This document shows positions 11,905-24,500 of a stretch of DNA of 64,000 bases, piece after piece. Numbering within the stretch: position 1 is the stretch's first letter; every line of letters begins with the position of its first letter. Where the stretch lies: contig JAQSEB010000068.1 in the NCBI GenBank assembly GCA_030063045.1, positions 372,001 to 436,000 on the forward strand, in the 5' to 3' direction. The notes beneath the pieces are model-generated. The model made no database searches and was not told the origin of the DNA. It worked only from the letters and a program-made list of their open reading frames with translations. The position numbers and the translations under genes are program-made. The DNA comes from Pratylenchus scribneri. Lineage: Eukaryota; Nematoda; Chromadorea; Rhabditida; Pratylenchidae.

Positions 11905-12300
11905 CATTTCCGTCGGTGGGGGACGTTTCATCCCCGCCGGTTCATCGCCAGCTATTTTTGACGAGTCATAATCATAACTCAGCAAAGAAGAAACCGTTTG
12001 AGCCGATCTTGGTATCAATGGATAGAGCTATTAGATCTATTGAATAATATTTAAAGCTTTTTCGAATAATAGAAATTTGATTGGCTAAAAGTCGAAAAAC
12101 TGAATAAAAGTCGCCATTTCCCTATTTAGAAGCTTGTAATTAAGCGAATATTGAACTTTTCACATATTACTCTATACCATTTAATAAAGCTTAAATAGCT
12201 CTATTCAATGTTATCAAGATTGGCTCAAACGGTTTCTTCTTTGCTGAGTTATGACTCGTCAAAAGTGGCTGGCGATGAAACGGCGGGGACGAACCGGCCC
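11905..12300. repeat. Foldback element just upstream of the glucuronosyltransferase gene
   Basis: Arms 11918-12045 and 12185-12300 are inverted: GCTCAAACGGTTTCTTCTTT at 12222 matches the inverse AAAGAAGAAACCGTTTGAGC near 11985. The right arm overlaps an in-frame ATG at 12251 that could extend the downstream gene by 38 codons. Because that extension is repeat-derived, I prefer the later ATG. Confidence 0.75.
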
Positions 12301-12364
12301 CCTCCGCATTTCCGTTGACCAATTTTCCAATTCTTCTTCTTCTTCTTCTTCCATTTCAGCTTCC

Positions 12365-14904
12365 ATGGCCACTTTTCTTCTCCAACGTTCTTCCCTTCTT
12401 CCAAAGACGGCATTTTCCTTCGTAAAACATCTTCATAAGCCAATTCTTCCAATAATTTCCTTCCCATTTCGCAATTCTCGCCTCATTTTCAATCGGCTTT
12501 TTTACCTTTTGTTGACCATCATTTTGATTATTTCCATTTGGAAGATCTTCTGGATTTGGGACAAAAATACTGCCAGATTGAAAACCAGAGTCATTGTTGT
12601 CACGCCCACCCATAAAAGGCCAGAAAGACTAGCTGACATGACAAGGTTTTTCCTAAATAAATATATGTATATTATCACAATTAAAATCATTCATTCAAAG
12701 ACTCTCCCAAACTTTGATGCACATTTCCGATCTTCATTGGTTTGCCAATTGTATTTACCGTATTTCTTCTATTAAGAGCCCATCTTCTAATAGAATTAAT
12801 TCTAATATAAGCCTACCCTAAATTGGGTCTCTGAAAATTATAAGCCCAACCTCTAATCAAGCCCACCCTATAAGCCCAATCTCTAATACAAGCCCACCCT
12901 ATAAGCCCAACCTCTAATACAAGCCCACCCTATAAGCCCAACCTCTAATATAAGCCCACCCTATAAGCCCAACCTCTAATACAAGCCCACCCTATAAGCC
13001 CAACCTCTAATACAAGCCCACCCTATAAGCCCAACCTCTAATATAAGCCCACCCTATAAGCCCAACCTCTAATAAAAACCAACCCTATAAACCCAACCCT
13101 CTAATAAAAGCCCACCCTAAAGGGTCTCTGAAATTATAAGCCCATGGGCTTCTAATAGAAGAAATGCCGAATTTAGATGCCCTTATTCCCATATTCCCTC
13201 ATTAAGGGTGGTCATTGAGGACGCAAAGACAACTTCTCCGGCGGTTCAACGTATTTTGGAACGGTCTGGCCTTCCATTCACATACTTATTCGCCACAACA
13301 AAGCCAGGCTTCCCAAAAAGGGGATGGACCCAACGGAATATGGCATTGGAATATGTACGAAAAAATTATGCCAATTTTAATGGGAATGCGGTAATAAAAA
13401 AATATTTGTTCCAATCCTTCATCGATTCACATATACAGGTGCTCTATTTCGCCGATGATGATAATACCTATGATATTAGAATATTCGAAAAATATATTAA
13501 AAAAGTGGAAAGCATTGGGATTTGGGCAGTTGGTTGGCCACATCCATTCTCGAAATTATTATAATGGATTTACATATATATAGGATTGGCGGGAGGCGCA
13601 AAAGTTGAGGCACCACATGTCCTAAATGGGACAATCACTGGTTGGGACGTGGTTTATGCGCCGCAAAGGCGATTTGCTGTAGATATGGCCGGATTTGCCA
13701 TAAAGTTTTTTTTTATTAGAGAATTCCCGCCCGGGAAATGGTTACACAATAAGAAAGAGCAGCAAAAATATGATAATTTCACAAAAGTAAAAATAGATAT
13801 AATGCCTTAAAATTTTAATTATCTATTTTAAAATGAAATATAAAATATATTAAATTAATTTTTTATTTTTTTTATCATTCATTGTTTAAATCTGGAGGTA
13901 TTGGAATGCGATATGCCTTTAGAAAATTCCAAAAAAATTCATGTAAAAGTAGCTATATGATTTTTGGAAACCTCATTTAATTCTTCTAAAAAATTCGATT
14001 TCATTATTTTTAAAAGAATAAATTTTTAAATTTAAATTTATTAATAATAGAGGAATTTCTGGACCTCAAATGGTAAAGGAAGGCATATCGTCTTCCAAAT
14101 TTGGTAATTCTTATTTTACCCATGGCCTAAATTTATTCAATGAAGGATTAAAAATAAATAAACAGTTTAATATTATTTTAATATTTCATTTTCAATTATT
14201 TAATTTTAATTTTAAAACCTTTTTATTTTGGGGAAATATTTGAAATTTGCGAAAAAACATTGAAAATTACAAAAAGTTTATAACGGTTTAACTATTTGCC
14301 CAAAATTCACAATCCATTTACCTTTGGATAGAGCTCGTCAAGACGCGTCGATTGGTGTATAATTTGCCATGGTTTAATTGGTTTTGAACCAAACCCCCAT
14401 ATGAAGGTTTAAGTTGTTTAAAACCCTTAATTTTTGATCAAATCATGACAAAATAAATGACATTCGACGCGTATTGACGAGATCTATCGTTTGGTTATAT
14501 GGTTTGAAGGTCTAAGACAAACCGTTAAACCGTTATTAACTTTCGCCATTTTCAATACTCTTTTCGCAATTTTCAATGTTTTTTTTCGCAATATTAAATG
14601 CCATCCTTTTTGTTTTCACTTTTGTGGATGCCCTTTTACATTTAATATAAGAGAATTTATATAGAGCCGGGATTCCCATTTAATTTCCAGTCTTCGATTG
14701 ATTCTGGGCAGCAATGCCACCTTTCACAGGGGTTGCGTTAAATTCCCACCTGAGACTTGTTTTCTTGCTCAATTTGGAATTCCTCGAGAAAAATTGGAAC
14801 CATTTGGTTGGAATGAGCAACCAAAGGAGATTTTGGTTTGGCACACAAAAACGAAGAATATTGGCACAAAAGTGGGTTTGAAAATACGGGAAAAATCACA
14901 TTGA
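12365..14904 (+). CDS. Galactosylgalactosylxylosylprotein 3-beta-glucuronosyltransferase (GlcAT-I like)
   Basis: Exons 12365-12645, 12701-12739, 13207-13390, 13439-13532, 13584-13704 and 14691-14904 join in phase and give 310 residues, close to the family's usual length. A short basic cytoplasmic tail and one signal-anchor (around residues 39-66) fit a type II Golgi protein. The catalytic domain starts at VIVVTPTHKRPER. It continues with SDLHWVVIED, the PKRGWTQRNMALEY block and the metal-binding DDDNTYD motif (DDD at 174-176), then GTITGWD and a C-terminal EILVWHTKTK. These are hallmarks of glycosyltransferase family 43. GlcAT-I adds glucuronic acid to the Gal-Gal-Xyl linker, the last step before glycosaminoglycan chains are built on proteoglycans. 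Two introns carry repeat insertions. An alternative start at 12251 lies in a foldback arm. Confidence 0.9.
12757..13180. repeat. Minisatellite with short inverted ends inside the GlcAT-I intron
   Basis: About ten units of roughly 29 bp, of the form AAGCCCACCCTATAAGCCC followed by AACCTCTAATAT. They are flanked by TATTTCTTCTATTAAGAGCCC on the left and its near inverse GGGCTTCTAATAGAAGAAAT on the right. The inverted ends suggest a short mobile element whose core expanded into a minisatellite. It lies wholly in intron 2. Confidence 0.85.
14275..14600. repeat. Foldback element in the last GlcAT-I intron
   Basis: The arms are inverted around 14400-14440. The left arm carries GAGCTCGTCAAGACGCGTCG at 14331 and the right arm ATTCGACGCGTATTGACGAG at about 14462. 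The ends carry GCGAAAAAACATTGAAAATT and an inverse near 14560-14590. It lies within the intron 13705-14690. Confidence 0.75.
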
Positions 14905-15029
14905 TCATTAATTCAATATTAAGGGGAACAAACATGGATATGTTGTGGAGATTTAAATTTATGCCAAAAACCATTCAACGGGTCTAATCCCATGCAATTC
15001 CCATTTAAAATGATTATGCAATTTAATTT

Positions 15030-15885
15030 GGCGAATAAATTAATGAAAATGGCGAATAGAGTATAGAAAATGGCGAATAGAGTAGAGAAAATGGCGAATA
15101 AATTAATGAAAATGGCGAATAGAGTATTGAAATGGCGAATAGAGTAGAGAAAATGGCGAATAGAGTATTGAAATGGCGAATAGAGTATAGAAAATGGCGA
15201 ATAGAGTATTGAAATGGCGAATAGAGTATAGAAAACGGCGAATAGAGTATAGAAAAAGGCGAATAGAATATAGAAAATGGCGAATAGAGTATTGAAAATA
15301 GCGAATAGAGTATTGAAAATGGCGAATAGAGTATAGAAAATGGCGAATAGAATATTGAATATGTCGAATAAAGTATTGAAAATGGCGAATAGAGTATAGA
15401 AAATGGCGAATAGAGTATAGAAAATGGCGAATTGAATATTGAATATGGCGAATAGAGTATTGAAAATGGCGAATAGAATATAGAAAATGGCGAATAGAGT
15501 ATTGAAAATTGCGAAAAGAGTATTGAAATTGAAAATGGCGAATAGAGTATAGAAAATGGCGAATAGAATATTGAAAATAGCGAATAGAGTATTGAAAATG
15601 GCGAATAGAGTATAGAAAATGGCGAATAGAATATTGAATATGTCGAATAAAGTATTGAAAATGGCGAATAGAGTATAGAAAATGGCGAATAGAATATTGA
15701 ATATGTCGAATAAAGTATTGAAAATGGCGAATAGAGTATAGAAAATGGCGAATAGAATATAGAAAATGGCGAATAGAATATTGAATATGGCGAATAGAGT
15801 ATTGAAAATGGCGAATAGAATATAGAAAATGGCGAATAGAGTATTGAAAATGGCGAAAAGAGTATTGAAAATGGCGAAAAATTTA
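15030..15885. repeat. 20-bp minisatellite
   Basis: About 43 tandem units close to AAATGGCGAATAGAGTATAG, with TTG variants at the end and occasional TGTCGAATAAAG variants. A higher-order period is visible where blocks such as ATAGAATATTGAATATGTCG recur. It abuts the foldback at 15886, whose right edge also ends in CTCTATTCGCCATTTTC, so the array probably grew from one element end. Confidence 0.95.
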
Positions 15886-16170
15886 TAACAGTTTAATGGT
15901 TTGACCTAGACAACCAAACCATATATCCATACGATAGATCTCGTCAAGATGCATCGGGTATATAATTTGTCGAGTTTTGATCAAAAATTAAGGTTTAAAC
16001 CGTTTAAACCTTATATAATTTTAGGTTCAAACTACTTAAAAATTGGTTAAACCTAAATCAAATCATTATCAAACGATGCATCTCGTCGAGATAATCGAAT
16101 GGGTAAAGGTTTTATGGGTTTAGGACAAATTTATAAATTATTATAATCAATACTCTATTCGCCATTTTCG
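15886..16170. repeat. Foldback element at the edge of the minisatellite
   Basis: The left arm has CGATAGATCTCGTCAAGATG near 15932 and the right arm has the inverse-type CGATGCATCTCGTCGAGATA near 16074. Both ends carry GGTTTGACCTAGACAA / AGGACAAATT-like inverted stretches. It is related to the elements at 14275, 23045 and 26625 through the same core motif. The stretch 16171-16742 is AT-rich with nothing recognised. Confidence 0.65.
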
Positions 16171-16742
16171 ATTTTTCCCAAATGATTATTCCTTCTCATT
16201 TAATGTGATCTTTTCAATTATTATTTATTCATTAAAATGGTTGCATAAATTTTAAATTAAAATTTAAATTTTCATTGTATTCATTCATAGAAAATTGATT
16301 GATTAATTACCTTTTCAATTAATAAACTGGTCCATTTTTATTTAACTTTTAATTAATGTAATTCAAAATTGGCAAAGTATTCAATCTCATTTGAGGGGAC
16401 TTCGAATACCTCTTTTTCTGTTTTTGACCATTTCAGTATTTTTTTAAATAACCAAAATCAAAATTTCATTAAAATTTGCTTTTTATTGACAGAAAATATA
16501 TAAATTTGAAAACAATTTTTACTTTCGAATTTAGAAATTGGTATAATCAATAAAAGTTTAAAATTTCACTTTTATAGAATTTGACAATTTTTATGACAGA
16601 ATAAAAAATTGTGAAAAAACCTTTTAAAAATATTTCTTTCATAATGTGTAGTGACGAAAAAATTTAAAGAATAATCAGGCATAAATAATTTTGTTTCATC
16701 CAATATCACTCTCAAAAATGTGTTCCAATTTTCTTGTACGCT

Positions 16743-19006
16743 TCACAATTCCCTTCGACCATGTTTTGGTTCGGCACTCAAATGGCCTGTTTCACTGGTA
16801 AAAACCAGACGGAAATTCTTGAATGCCTTCTCCATACCTTTTTGATTTGTCCCATGATGTTGGCTTGTTCCTTCCGCCGATGGTTCACTTACCGTACCTT
16901 CTTCTGTGGGATTTTCTGTCGACTCATATTCCACAAATTTACTAATGGATGCCTAAGTTTTCAAAAGATCATTCAATTCAATTTAAAAATAATAAAAAAA
17001 CCTTTAAAACCCTTCCTTTTGTTAATTTCCCAGTCTCGATTTAGGACCCGTAGTTCCTACAAGGTCAACTTTAAGAAATATTTTTATTCCATTTTCTTCT
17101 ACAAAATAAACTAGAATTTGTTAAAAAATGTCCATAAATTAGGGAGTTAGACCCCAAATTTTTTTCATTTTTTAAGAGGTTGAAAAATAATTCCCCAAGA
17201 GATTTTAAAAGAAGTTATGCGATATTCCCCAATTTTATTTTTGTATGCCATTTTAATCATTAATATATCTATTAATTAAAAATCTTATTTTTTCCCTTTT
17301 AAAAATTAATTTTAAAAATTTATTTTTTGGTTTTCTTTTTTATATTTTTTTTGTTTTAATCCATTTCACAGATTTTGAATTAAATATTTAATTAAAATTA
17401 TTAAATAAATATTTTGAATATTTTGATAACCAGAGGCGGATATGTCCATTGGCCAAAAATGAGTCGATGAATGGAGCCAATTGGGGACATATGCGAGACG
17501 ACCACAATATGCTCTGCAAAAAAATTGTTTAAAAAAGTGGCAAAAAAATAATTAATTTCATTTTCTCAAACTATTTTTACTAATTTCTATTGTCTCATTT
17601 TAGATAATTGAGAAAAATTTATTAAACTAATTTAAAATTTTAATAACCAACCGGCTGTTTCTTCCCCAGCAGGCCAAAGCCATTGGACTCCATTGTTACT
17701 GCTGCTCTTTCCAATTTTACGCTTTTTCATCGCAGTATTTGAATTAGGGCCATCTCGATAATTTTTCAGAATATAATCCAGAGTTTTGCCCATTCTATCG
17801 GCGGAATCATCCTCATTTTCCGTGGCCCCTTCCTTGAAAATTTTTTATATTAGATTATTTATTTCGGTCCGATAAAGCTTTTATTCTATTTTATGCTTGA
17901 AATTATCAATTTTTTTTACATTTTAAATTAAAATATTTATAAGTAATGGATTTGTTTTGTTTGGGTTGGGGAGGGTTAATGCCATGAAGAATGCCCTCAC
18001 CTCTTCCCGCACAACTTGGAGTATGGCCTTCTCCAATTTCATCTCCTGGCCACCAATTGAGACCAAGAGGATTTGCGTCGGTGCTACCACTGACATGCGG
18101 TGTCAGACCGGGAATGCATGGTTGATTAGAAGGTTGCCCCTCTTCTCGACCGAGGCATCCATCCGAATGATGGGATAAAGATTTGGAAAGGAAGACGTTC
18201 GCCATCTCGCCCAATAGTTTTAGGGACAGTTCGATTTGCGCCGTCGTCTTCTTGGGGTTTTGGGTCAGCTCTCGCTTTCCTCCCAAGGCTTTATCTTCAT
18301 CATCCGAACACGAAGTGAAAGCGGATGGGTTATCCATCCCAGAGGTGATTTTACGCAACACGGGTTTGGTAGTTGGTAATAATGATGTAAAGTTTTCTGG
18401 GGTTTTGAATGATGCTCGTCCATTGACCGAATTGAGAGTCGAATCAAATGGGTTTTCTTGGTTTTGAACCGTTTGCATTCCGTTTTGAATTGGCGGAGTT
18501 ATTGCCTTGGCTTTGCTCGTTCTTCCAAACAAACGCTTGGGATTAAGGAGACGTTTAAGCCGGCTTCCAAATTGGGATAATGTATGGAATTTCTTCCGAC
18601 TTCCACTGGTTTGGGCCAATGGGCTAATAGTTGGTAAACCTGGAGTTTTGGTTGTTCCACTGAGCACTGGGTGCAATTCGGATTTGGGTCGGCAATTTGT
18701 TTTTCGGGCATTGCTGGGCCACTTGTCCAAAATTTGTTGATCTGTCCTTGAGTTGCTGAACATTGCCGCATTCCTCGATTCATGGGCGGATTTGGTCTCG
18801 TTTTGAACGGACTGCATCCCTTGGGTCTGCGCACTTTTCTTCCCAATTCCAACATGGGGATATGCGCCGCCACAAGAGGCATTGCTGCACATCGCCCAAC
18901 TGCTTGCACCAGGACTTGGGCCAAATCCATCCAGGCCGCCACAGGAGGCATTGCTCTGGACCAATCCGAGGCCACACGGAGGCATTGATTGTTGGTTTGG
19001 TTCCAT
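16743..19006 (-). CDS. Unrecognised large protein, Ser/Pro-rich N-terminal exon
   Basis: A large exon starts at ATG 19006 and is open to about 17930. It is disordered, with Cys/Gly-rich repeats (QSNASCGGLDGF, CSNASCGGAYPH) and basic patches (RLKRLLNPKRLFGR). Its base composition is clearly more GC-rich than the surroundings. Three more exons join in phase: 17832-17652 (GKTLDYILKNYRDGPN, then a KKRKIGK nuclear-signal-like cluster), about 17536-17430 (HIVVVSHMSPIGSIHR) and 16957-16743, ending KHGRREL. The junction between the large exon and the next is unresolved; a good GAG|GTGAGG donor near 17999 would leave the wrong phase. I recognise no domain. A nuclear role is possible from the basic cluster. 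A broken copy of the last exons lies at 10435. Confidence 0.55.
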
Positions 19007-19094
19007 TGCTGTTGTTTGCAGTTGTTGTTGTTGGTGAATTATTTTGCGCTGAGCACTTGGTGCAATTCGTTTGAAGAGAATTTTTTGTCGCCAA

Positions 19095-19539
19095 TAAATT
19101 TGAGAATGACTGCCAATTCCTTGGGAAAGGAGTTGGACTGGGCTACTATTGGGCTACTTATATAATTTCCCAGATAGCGGGTCCCGCCCATTTTCCATTT
19201 CACATTTTCATGCGAAGTTCTCTTTGAGGATTAGCACGCGACTCGCATGCCTCTTCTCAGCTGTTTTATTCGAGGGAAATTTGACTCTGGGTGTTCCCCA
19301 GCAGCCTTTTCCACTCTTCGCGTGATGCCTATAGGCTTCGATTTTGTTGGTCGAGGGCAGCCTGACTATGAGGATCCCTCACCAGCCTTCTCCACTCTTT
19401 TCATGCTGCCTAGTTGATAGCGGCGATTTTCCATTCCTTTTCCCGCTCGTTTTCTTCCAGTTATGCTTGTGCACAACGGGGACCTCCAATCTCCCGCCAA
19501 TTCACCAATTCCGCGGAATGGGGATTTGGCTTGGGAACG
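19095..19539. other. Upstream region of the preceding gene, no gene seen
   Basis: Moderately GC-balanced sequence upstream of the start at 19006. It contains two diverged direct copies of a roughly 60-bp segment (CAGCAGCCTTTTCCACTCTT at 19299 and CAGCCTTCTCCACTCTTTTC at 19383). I see no supported coding exon. Confidence 0.4.
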
Positions 19540-20165
19540 CCTAGGCTGTACTATAGTTTGTGGTGCCAGGAGTTGGGATATGTATGTTATACCATTCGAC
19601 TTCTCTCGTCGAGCTGAGTTCGAATCTGCAAAAATTTTCTGCCGGAGACGCCTAGAAAAAAAGTTACAGTATGATGAAATTTGGAAAAATAAAGGGTCCC
19701 CCCTACGGGTCGAAACTCGAAAAAATTTCAAAATTTTTTTCCTGGGCATATTATAGTTCAATCGACGCGCCTCGATGAGCAGAGCACGAATCTGCCATTG
19801 ATTTCGCATAAAACCGAAAAATAAAAAAGTTGTGGCCATTTTTGTTTTAGAGTAGGGGCTAAGTTTAGGGGATAGGATTAGGGTTGGGGCTAGGGTTATG
19901 GCTTATGGGCTCGGAGCATAGGAGTCTTAAAGAAGTCTAACATATCGCCCGGGTTTAATTTTGCCAACAAAAATTTTCAAAAATTTTCGACCCAAAGGGG
20001 GGTCCCTACACTTTTAACATTGTTTGATTTTTAGCATGCTATAACTTTTTTTCTAGACTCCTCCGGCAGAAAATTTTTGCAGATTCGAACTCAGCTCGAC
20101 GAGAGGAGACGAATGGTATATCATACATGTCTTAATTCTTGGCACCATATACTATAGTGACCCCA
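19540..20165. repeat. Large foldback element
   Basis: Arms about 19545-19720 and 20000-20165 are inverted. Examples: TCTCTCGTCGAGCTGAGTTC at 19602 against GAACTCAGCTCGACGAGAGG near 20086, and ACTATAGTTTGTGGTGCCA against GGCACCATATACTATAGT. The loop has TAGGGG-type repeats and a piece related to the foldback at 360-470 (GCATATTATAGTTCAATCGA). It shares segments with the element at 161. Confidence 0.75.
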
Positions 20166-20870
20166 ACGCCTACCCATCCTATTTAATTATAAATAGGGAT
20201 TTGGACGCATTCTTCGGTTTTGCCTTTTCGGCATCCGAAAAGATATGGAACTCTTTGCCTTTTCAAGCAAAGGATGAATTAATTCATGAAGCAGAAAAAA
20301 ATCTGCTCCGTTACATATATAATATTAAAAAAAACTTGAGTTACGTTAATTTTTTCAAAAATTCGACTTTCTAGCCGGCCGTTTTCCGAGATCTTTTTTT
20401 TAAAGTTTCATATTTCGGTGGCACATATCAAATAAATACCTTTTTCCCAAAAAACCCAACCGGTTTCGAGTTATTAGCCAAAAACCGGTTTAAAAAATTG
20501 AACTTTTTCGGTTTGCCCAGGTAAAACTTTTTTCCTTTTGATTTTTGGGTTTTGGGCCCGGAGAAAGGGCACTCCGCATGAATGTCAGCTTTCGAATGAT
20601 ATATGGTTTATGGGGTCTAAACTCAAAACCCTGGGCTCTAGAAGCCGGCAAATGGGGCCAAGTCGGCACTTTTCCCTTTGTGGCCGAATGTTTAAGATGG
20701 AGGGAGTTAGCAGAGGTCGCGAGTTCGAATCCCACCATGGGCAGATAATTTTTTTAGATGTTTTCGATGATGGGGATTACGAATTTGAGGTTTATTTTGA
20801 GAATTAAACCGGTATAAATTTTTAAACCGGTTTTGCGCGAGTTAAATTTTGATTAGAAAAATGCGGAATG
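20166..20870. repeat. Dispersed repeat containing a tRNA-like segment
   Basis: The sequence repeats the words AAACCGGTTT and CGGTTTAAAAA, as in the 630-bp repeats at 29.5-31.4 kb. In it, 20650-20750 looks tRNA-derived (see separate entry). No protein-coding signal is convincing. Confidence 0.5.
20685..20746 (+). pseudogene. Degenerate tRNA-like sequence (possible SINE head)
   Basis: TGGCCGAATGTTTAAGA near 20681 resembles an RNA polymerase III A box of a class II tRNA. GGTCGCGAGTTCGAATCCC near 20716 contains a good B box with a TTCGAAT T-loop. The T stem (GCGAG against CCCAC) has two mismatches and no clean 7-bp acceptor stem forms. I therefore read it as a tRNA relic or tRNA-derived SINE, not a functional tRNA. 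Confidence 0.45.
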
Positions 20871-20964
20871 GATTCTAATATAAAATATAACCCTTCTAGA
20901 AACCTTTTAAAGCGCGATAGCGCTTTCTTTCTACCATCCCACGTATTCCTTCCATCACCACTCT

Positions 20965-20995
20965 AAGAACCAGCGGGCTTGCCCCGCTGGTTCTT
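20965..20995. repeat. GC-rich hairpin
   Basis: AAGAACCAGCGGGC and GCCCCGCTGGTTCTT face each other across a TT loop, with one unpaired base. The CCAGCGGG/CCCGCTGG core is like the CCAGTGGGGC hairpins at 29475, 30110 and 30740. Confidence 0.75.
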
Positions 20996-21548
20996 TATTA
21001 TTAAATAAAAATTTTATTCTGGTAAATTCCACTATAAAATTCCACTCAAAATTTTACAAGCTAAAATTTCCGGCATTATATTATATCATTGTATTTATTA
21101 ATATAATTTTATAATTTATTTAAAATTTTTACTATTATTGTATTATTGCTATCATTAAATTAATTAAGTCCATTAAAACATATTAATATATAATTCTATA
21201 ATTATATATAATTTTTACTAATATTATATTATTACAATTATATAAGTATTTATATCTATTAAAACATATTAATATAATTTTATAAATTATTTATAATATT
21301 AATATTATTAATATCATAAAATTAATTATATCCATTAAAATATATCAAATCAATATGATCTTATAAATTATTGATATTATTTTATTATTAATATCTTTCA
21401 AAAACCATTAACATATTGTAATATAATTTAATAAATTTTTATAATTTTTATTTTTACTAATATTGTATTATTTATTATTATTATATTCATTAAAATATAT
21501 TAATTAAATTTATTATTAGGATATAATTGTAAAAATTAAAATCCAAAC
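20996..21548. other. Extremely AT-rich stretch, no gene
   Basis: Loose tandem copies of TATTAATATAATTTTATAA with CATTAAAACATATTAATATA. It occupies the place where the missing C-terminal exon of the phosphatase-like gene would be expected. Confidence 0.6.
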
Positions 21549-24500
21549 TTTTTCCATAGGCAGAATAATTTTTTCTGCCGCAAATTCCGGTGCCCTTTTG
21601 TCCGCTTTTTCGCCATTTTTCAAAATTTTTGTGTAAAGGGAACTGTATGTGCAATCCAACTTTGAAAATTTTTCAACTTTTTGTAATTCTTCACAACTTT
21701 CAAAAGAAGGCACTTTTGGAAGGCATTTGTCCAAACGCTGGAAATGAATTTTTAAATATAAAAATTATGGGTAACAATTTAAAAAAAATCAGCAAAAATT
21801 AATTATAAAATAATAAAATTCATTAAAAATTAATTAAATAAAAATTAAGAAAATAGGCTAACCTCAATAAGGCCAGGTTCCAATTTTATCTTCAAATCCT
21901 CTCTTTTGCTCAATAAACCGTGTGCGGTTTCCACGGTTCGCTCCAATGGTGAGGCAAAAATATGACTTATTGGAATATGTTCAAAGCTAAATAAATACAA
22001 TTAATATAATAATTTTAGAAAATTTAATAAGATAAAATTAATAAAAATTAATTATTAATTTTCAATAAAGCACTATTATTTTTAACGAAAATCACTTAGA
22101 TGTTTATCTATCCCTGAAAACAATATTTGATTATCCCCGTTAACGTTTACCATTTAGAATTTTTGGGTAGCTTCAAATAATTTTGTTGAGAGAAAAATTA
22201 ATTTTTCTAAAATAAAAATTTTTTAAAAATTTTTATTTAAATGGTAACGACGATGGACCTAAATTGTGACAGCCGTCGGTGTGATTGCCATTCAACATCC
22301 AACCCGTAGAAAATATTTTACAAATTAATAAAAATAAATTTGACTACCAAATCCAGAAAAGTCTCCTCTATTTTGTTACCAAAAAAACTTTTTGAAGGTG
22401 TCCAAAAATTCTATTCCTTTTATATCCGAGGCATCAAATCGATTTGTATAAATGTAGCTTTATTTCTACCAACAATAAAAATTTTCCCAAAATATGTCTC
22501 TTCCTGAACTCGGACAATCTTCTTTGATCCCCTAAACTTACACATGGCCAAGCAGTTCGGCTTGTTGCCGGCCTCGTGGCGACAGCGGGCTATTGTCATA
22601 AAAGAATTTTCGATTTTCATATTTATAGAATATGTCGCTCTGTGTTCGCCTATTCCCTTTGTATTTGGGATCCGCCATGTCCAACCTATGCGCATGCCGT
22701 ACAACCCAAAGAACTCGTCGAACTTTTGGCATTGTTTTGTGCCATAAATGAGAGTTTGCCTTTTGCTTCGATGCCACAATTTTGATTCCCTTCAAATTGT
22801 TCAACAATGGTTTTTTGACTGTATCAATGAAAACATCGTATTCCACAAGTTCTTCCGGTTCAACTTCTTCTTTTTTGGCAATTAACCAATGCAAATTTAT
22901 GGCAGTATTATACAAATAATTTGGCATCGGTTTATATTCTGGCGCAAAATGCTGGAAATTATAAAAGTGAATAAATTTAATAATAGATTAAATTATAATT
23001 GTGTTTTTGGCAATTAAATGAATCCAAAAATGATTTTTAATAAATCAGAAGAGAAACCGGTTTTAGACCCTAAAAACTTTATAGTTTATACCTAATTGTA
23101 TATATCATCGAGACGCGTCTTTTGACATATTCATTTCTTAATTTAAAATCGAAATCGAGTGAATTAAAGAGTTTAAACCATATTTCTTTAATTTTGAGCC
23201 AAAATCTGACATTTTATATATCATTCGATGCATCTCGATGGTATCTCCAAATTTGAATTAGGTTTGTAGATTTTCAAGCCGATTTCTGATTTATTAGAAG
23301 GCAGAAAATATTTTTGATACCAAAAAACTAGTTCTTTTAAATTTTATTTAAAATAAGTAAATTTGAGATTATAGTTTAATAAATAAGTCTTTTCAATTCG
23401 TCAACTTCATACCATTTAAATATATAAAAATTAAAAATATTGTTATTTAATTGTCAAAGCCTCTCCTCATTTCATATCGATTAGCTATAATTTTCCTTGA
23501 GCTTTTTAAATGTAATTTTCAGCATTTTAATTTTTAATTAATTTTTCTTAATAAATATTAATACCTATTTTAATTTTGCAAAATAATGATTAAATATATT
23601 ACATTAATTGTGTTCAAAAATTCACGGCGATTTGCCAATTCAGCAGCGATCAGAAAATATAAATATTTTACAGCCAATGCCAAACTATAAGCTGTCAAAC
23701 GCCAATTATACAAATCTTTATTCAATTTGACTTTATTTTTTTCACCAATTATTTTTTGATATTCATTTTCCATTTTTGCTTTATGTTTAGCAATCCATTC
23801 ATTTTTGGTTATAAATTTTGCATGTAATTCTTTGATTTTGCTCAAATCATGAATTTCATGAAAATGTTTCTAAAATTTGAAAATATATTCAATAGATTTT
23901 AAATTTTTAGTCAATTTTTAATCTGAAATGTTTCTAAAATTATGTAAAAAAAATATTAAATAGATTTTAAATTTTTAGTCAATTTTTAATCTGAAAAATT
24001 AATATATTTTTTACCTAATTTAAAAATAAATTCTTTTGACACTTTATTATTCATTTATTCTTTTTTTTCTATTAATTACATGTTATTTATTTTTTTTTGC
24101 CGAATAATTACCTCATTTAAGCATTTGTCAAAAAAGTCATTAATTTTGAAATACGGTTCAAATTGAAAATATCCATAAGTCTCTGTAAATTAAATTTTTA
24201 TATAATTTGTAATTTTAAAAATGGGATAGATATAATATGTTTTAAAGAATCAATTTTTTTAACTAAAATTATTATAATTATTAAATTAATTAAGAATGCC
24301 ATCCATAATTGTTGATCTCAATTATTTCTAATTTCTGATGCTAATAAGTATGTTGAGCCAATGGCTACTAAATTTTGGAATCAGGGATGGCATCTATTTC
24401 CGATTTATTTTGTTTCGGTCTGATGAAATTTCGGTCATTTTTGGGATCGAAATAGATTTTCGAAAAATTTTGAATCTACCGAAATTTCGATTTCCCGAAT

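Noticed and set aside
14041..14105. Exon-like stretch GISGPQMVKEGISSSKFG inside the last GlcAT-I intron
   Set aside because: Exon 5 joins exon 6 directly in phase with good family continuity, so this piece is not needed; it may be a cryptic exon.
15030..15885. CRISPR array
   Set aside because: Units are contiguous with no unique spacers; it is a minisatellite.
18183..19074. Plus-strand ORFs of 68-103 codons
   Set aside because: Shadows of the more GC-rich 366-codon minus-strand exon.
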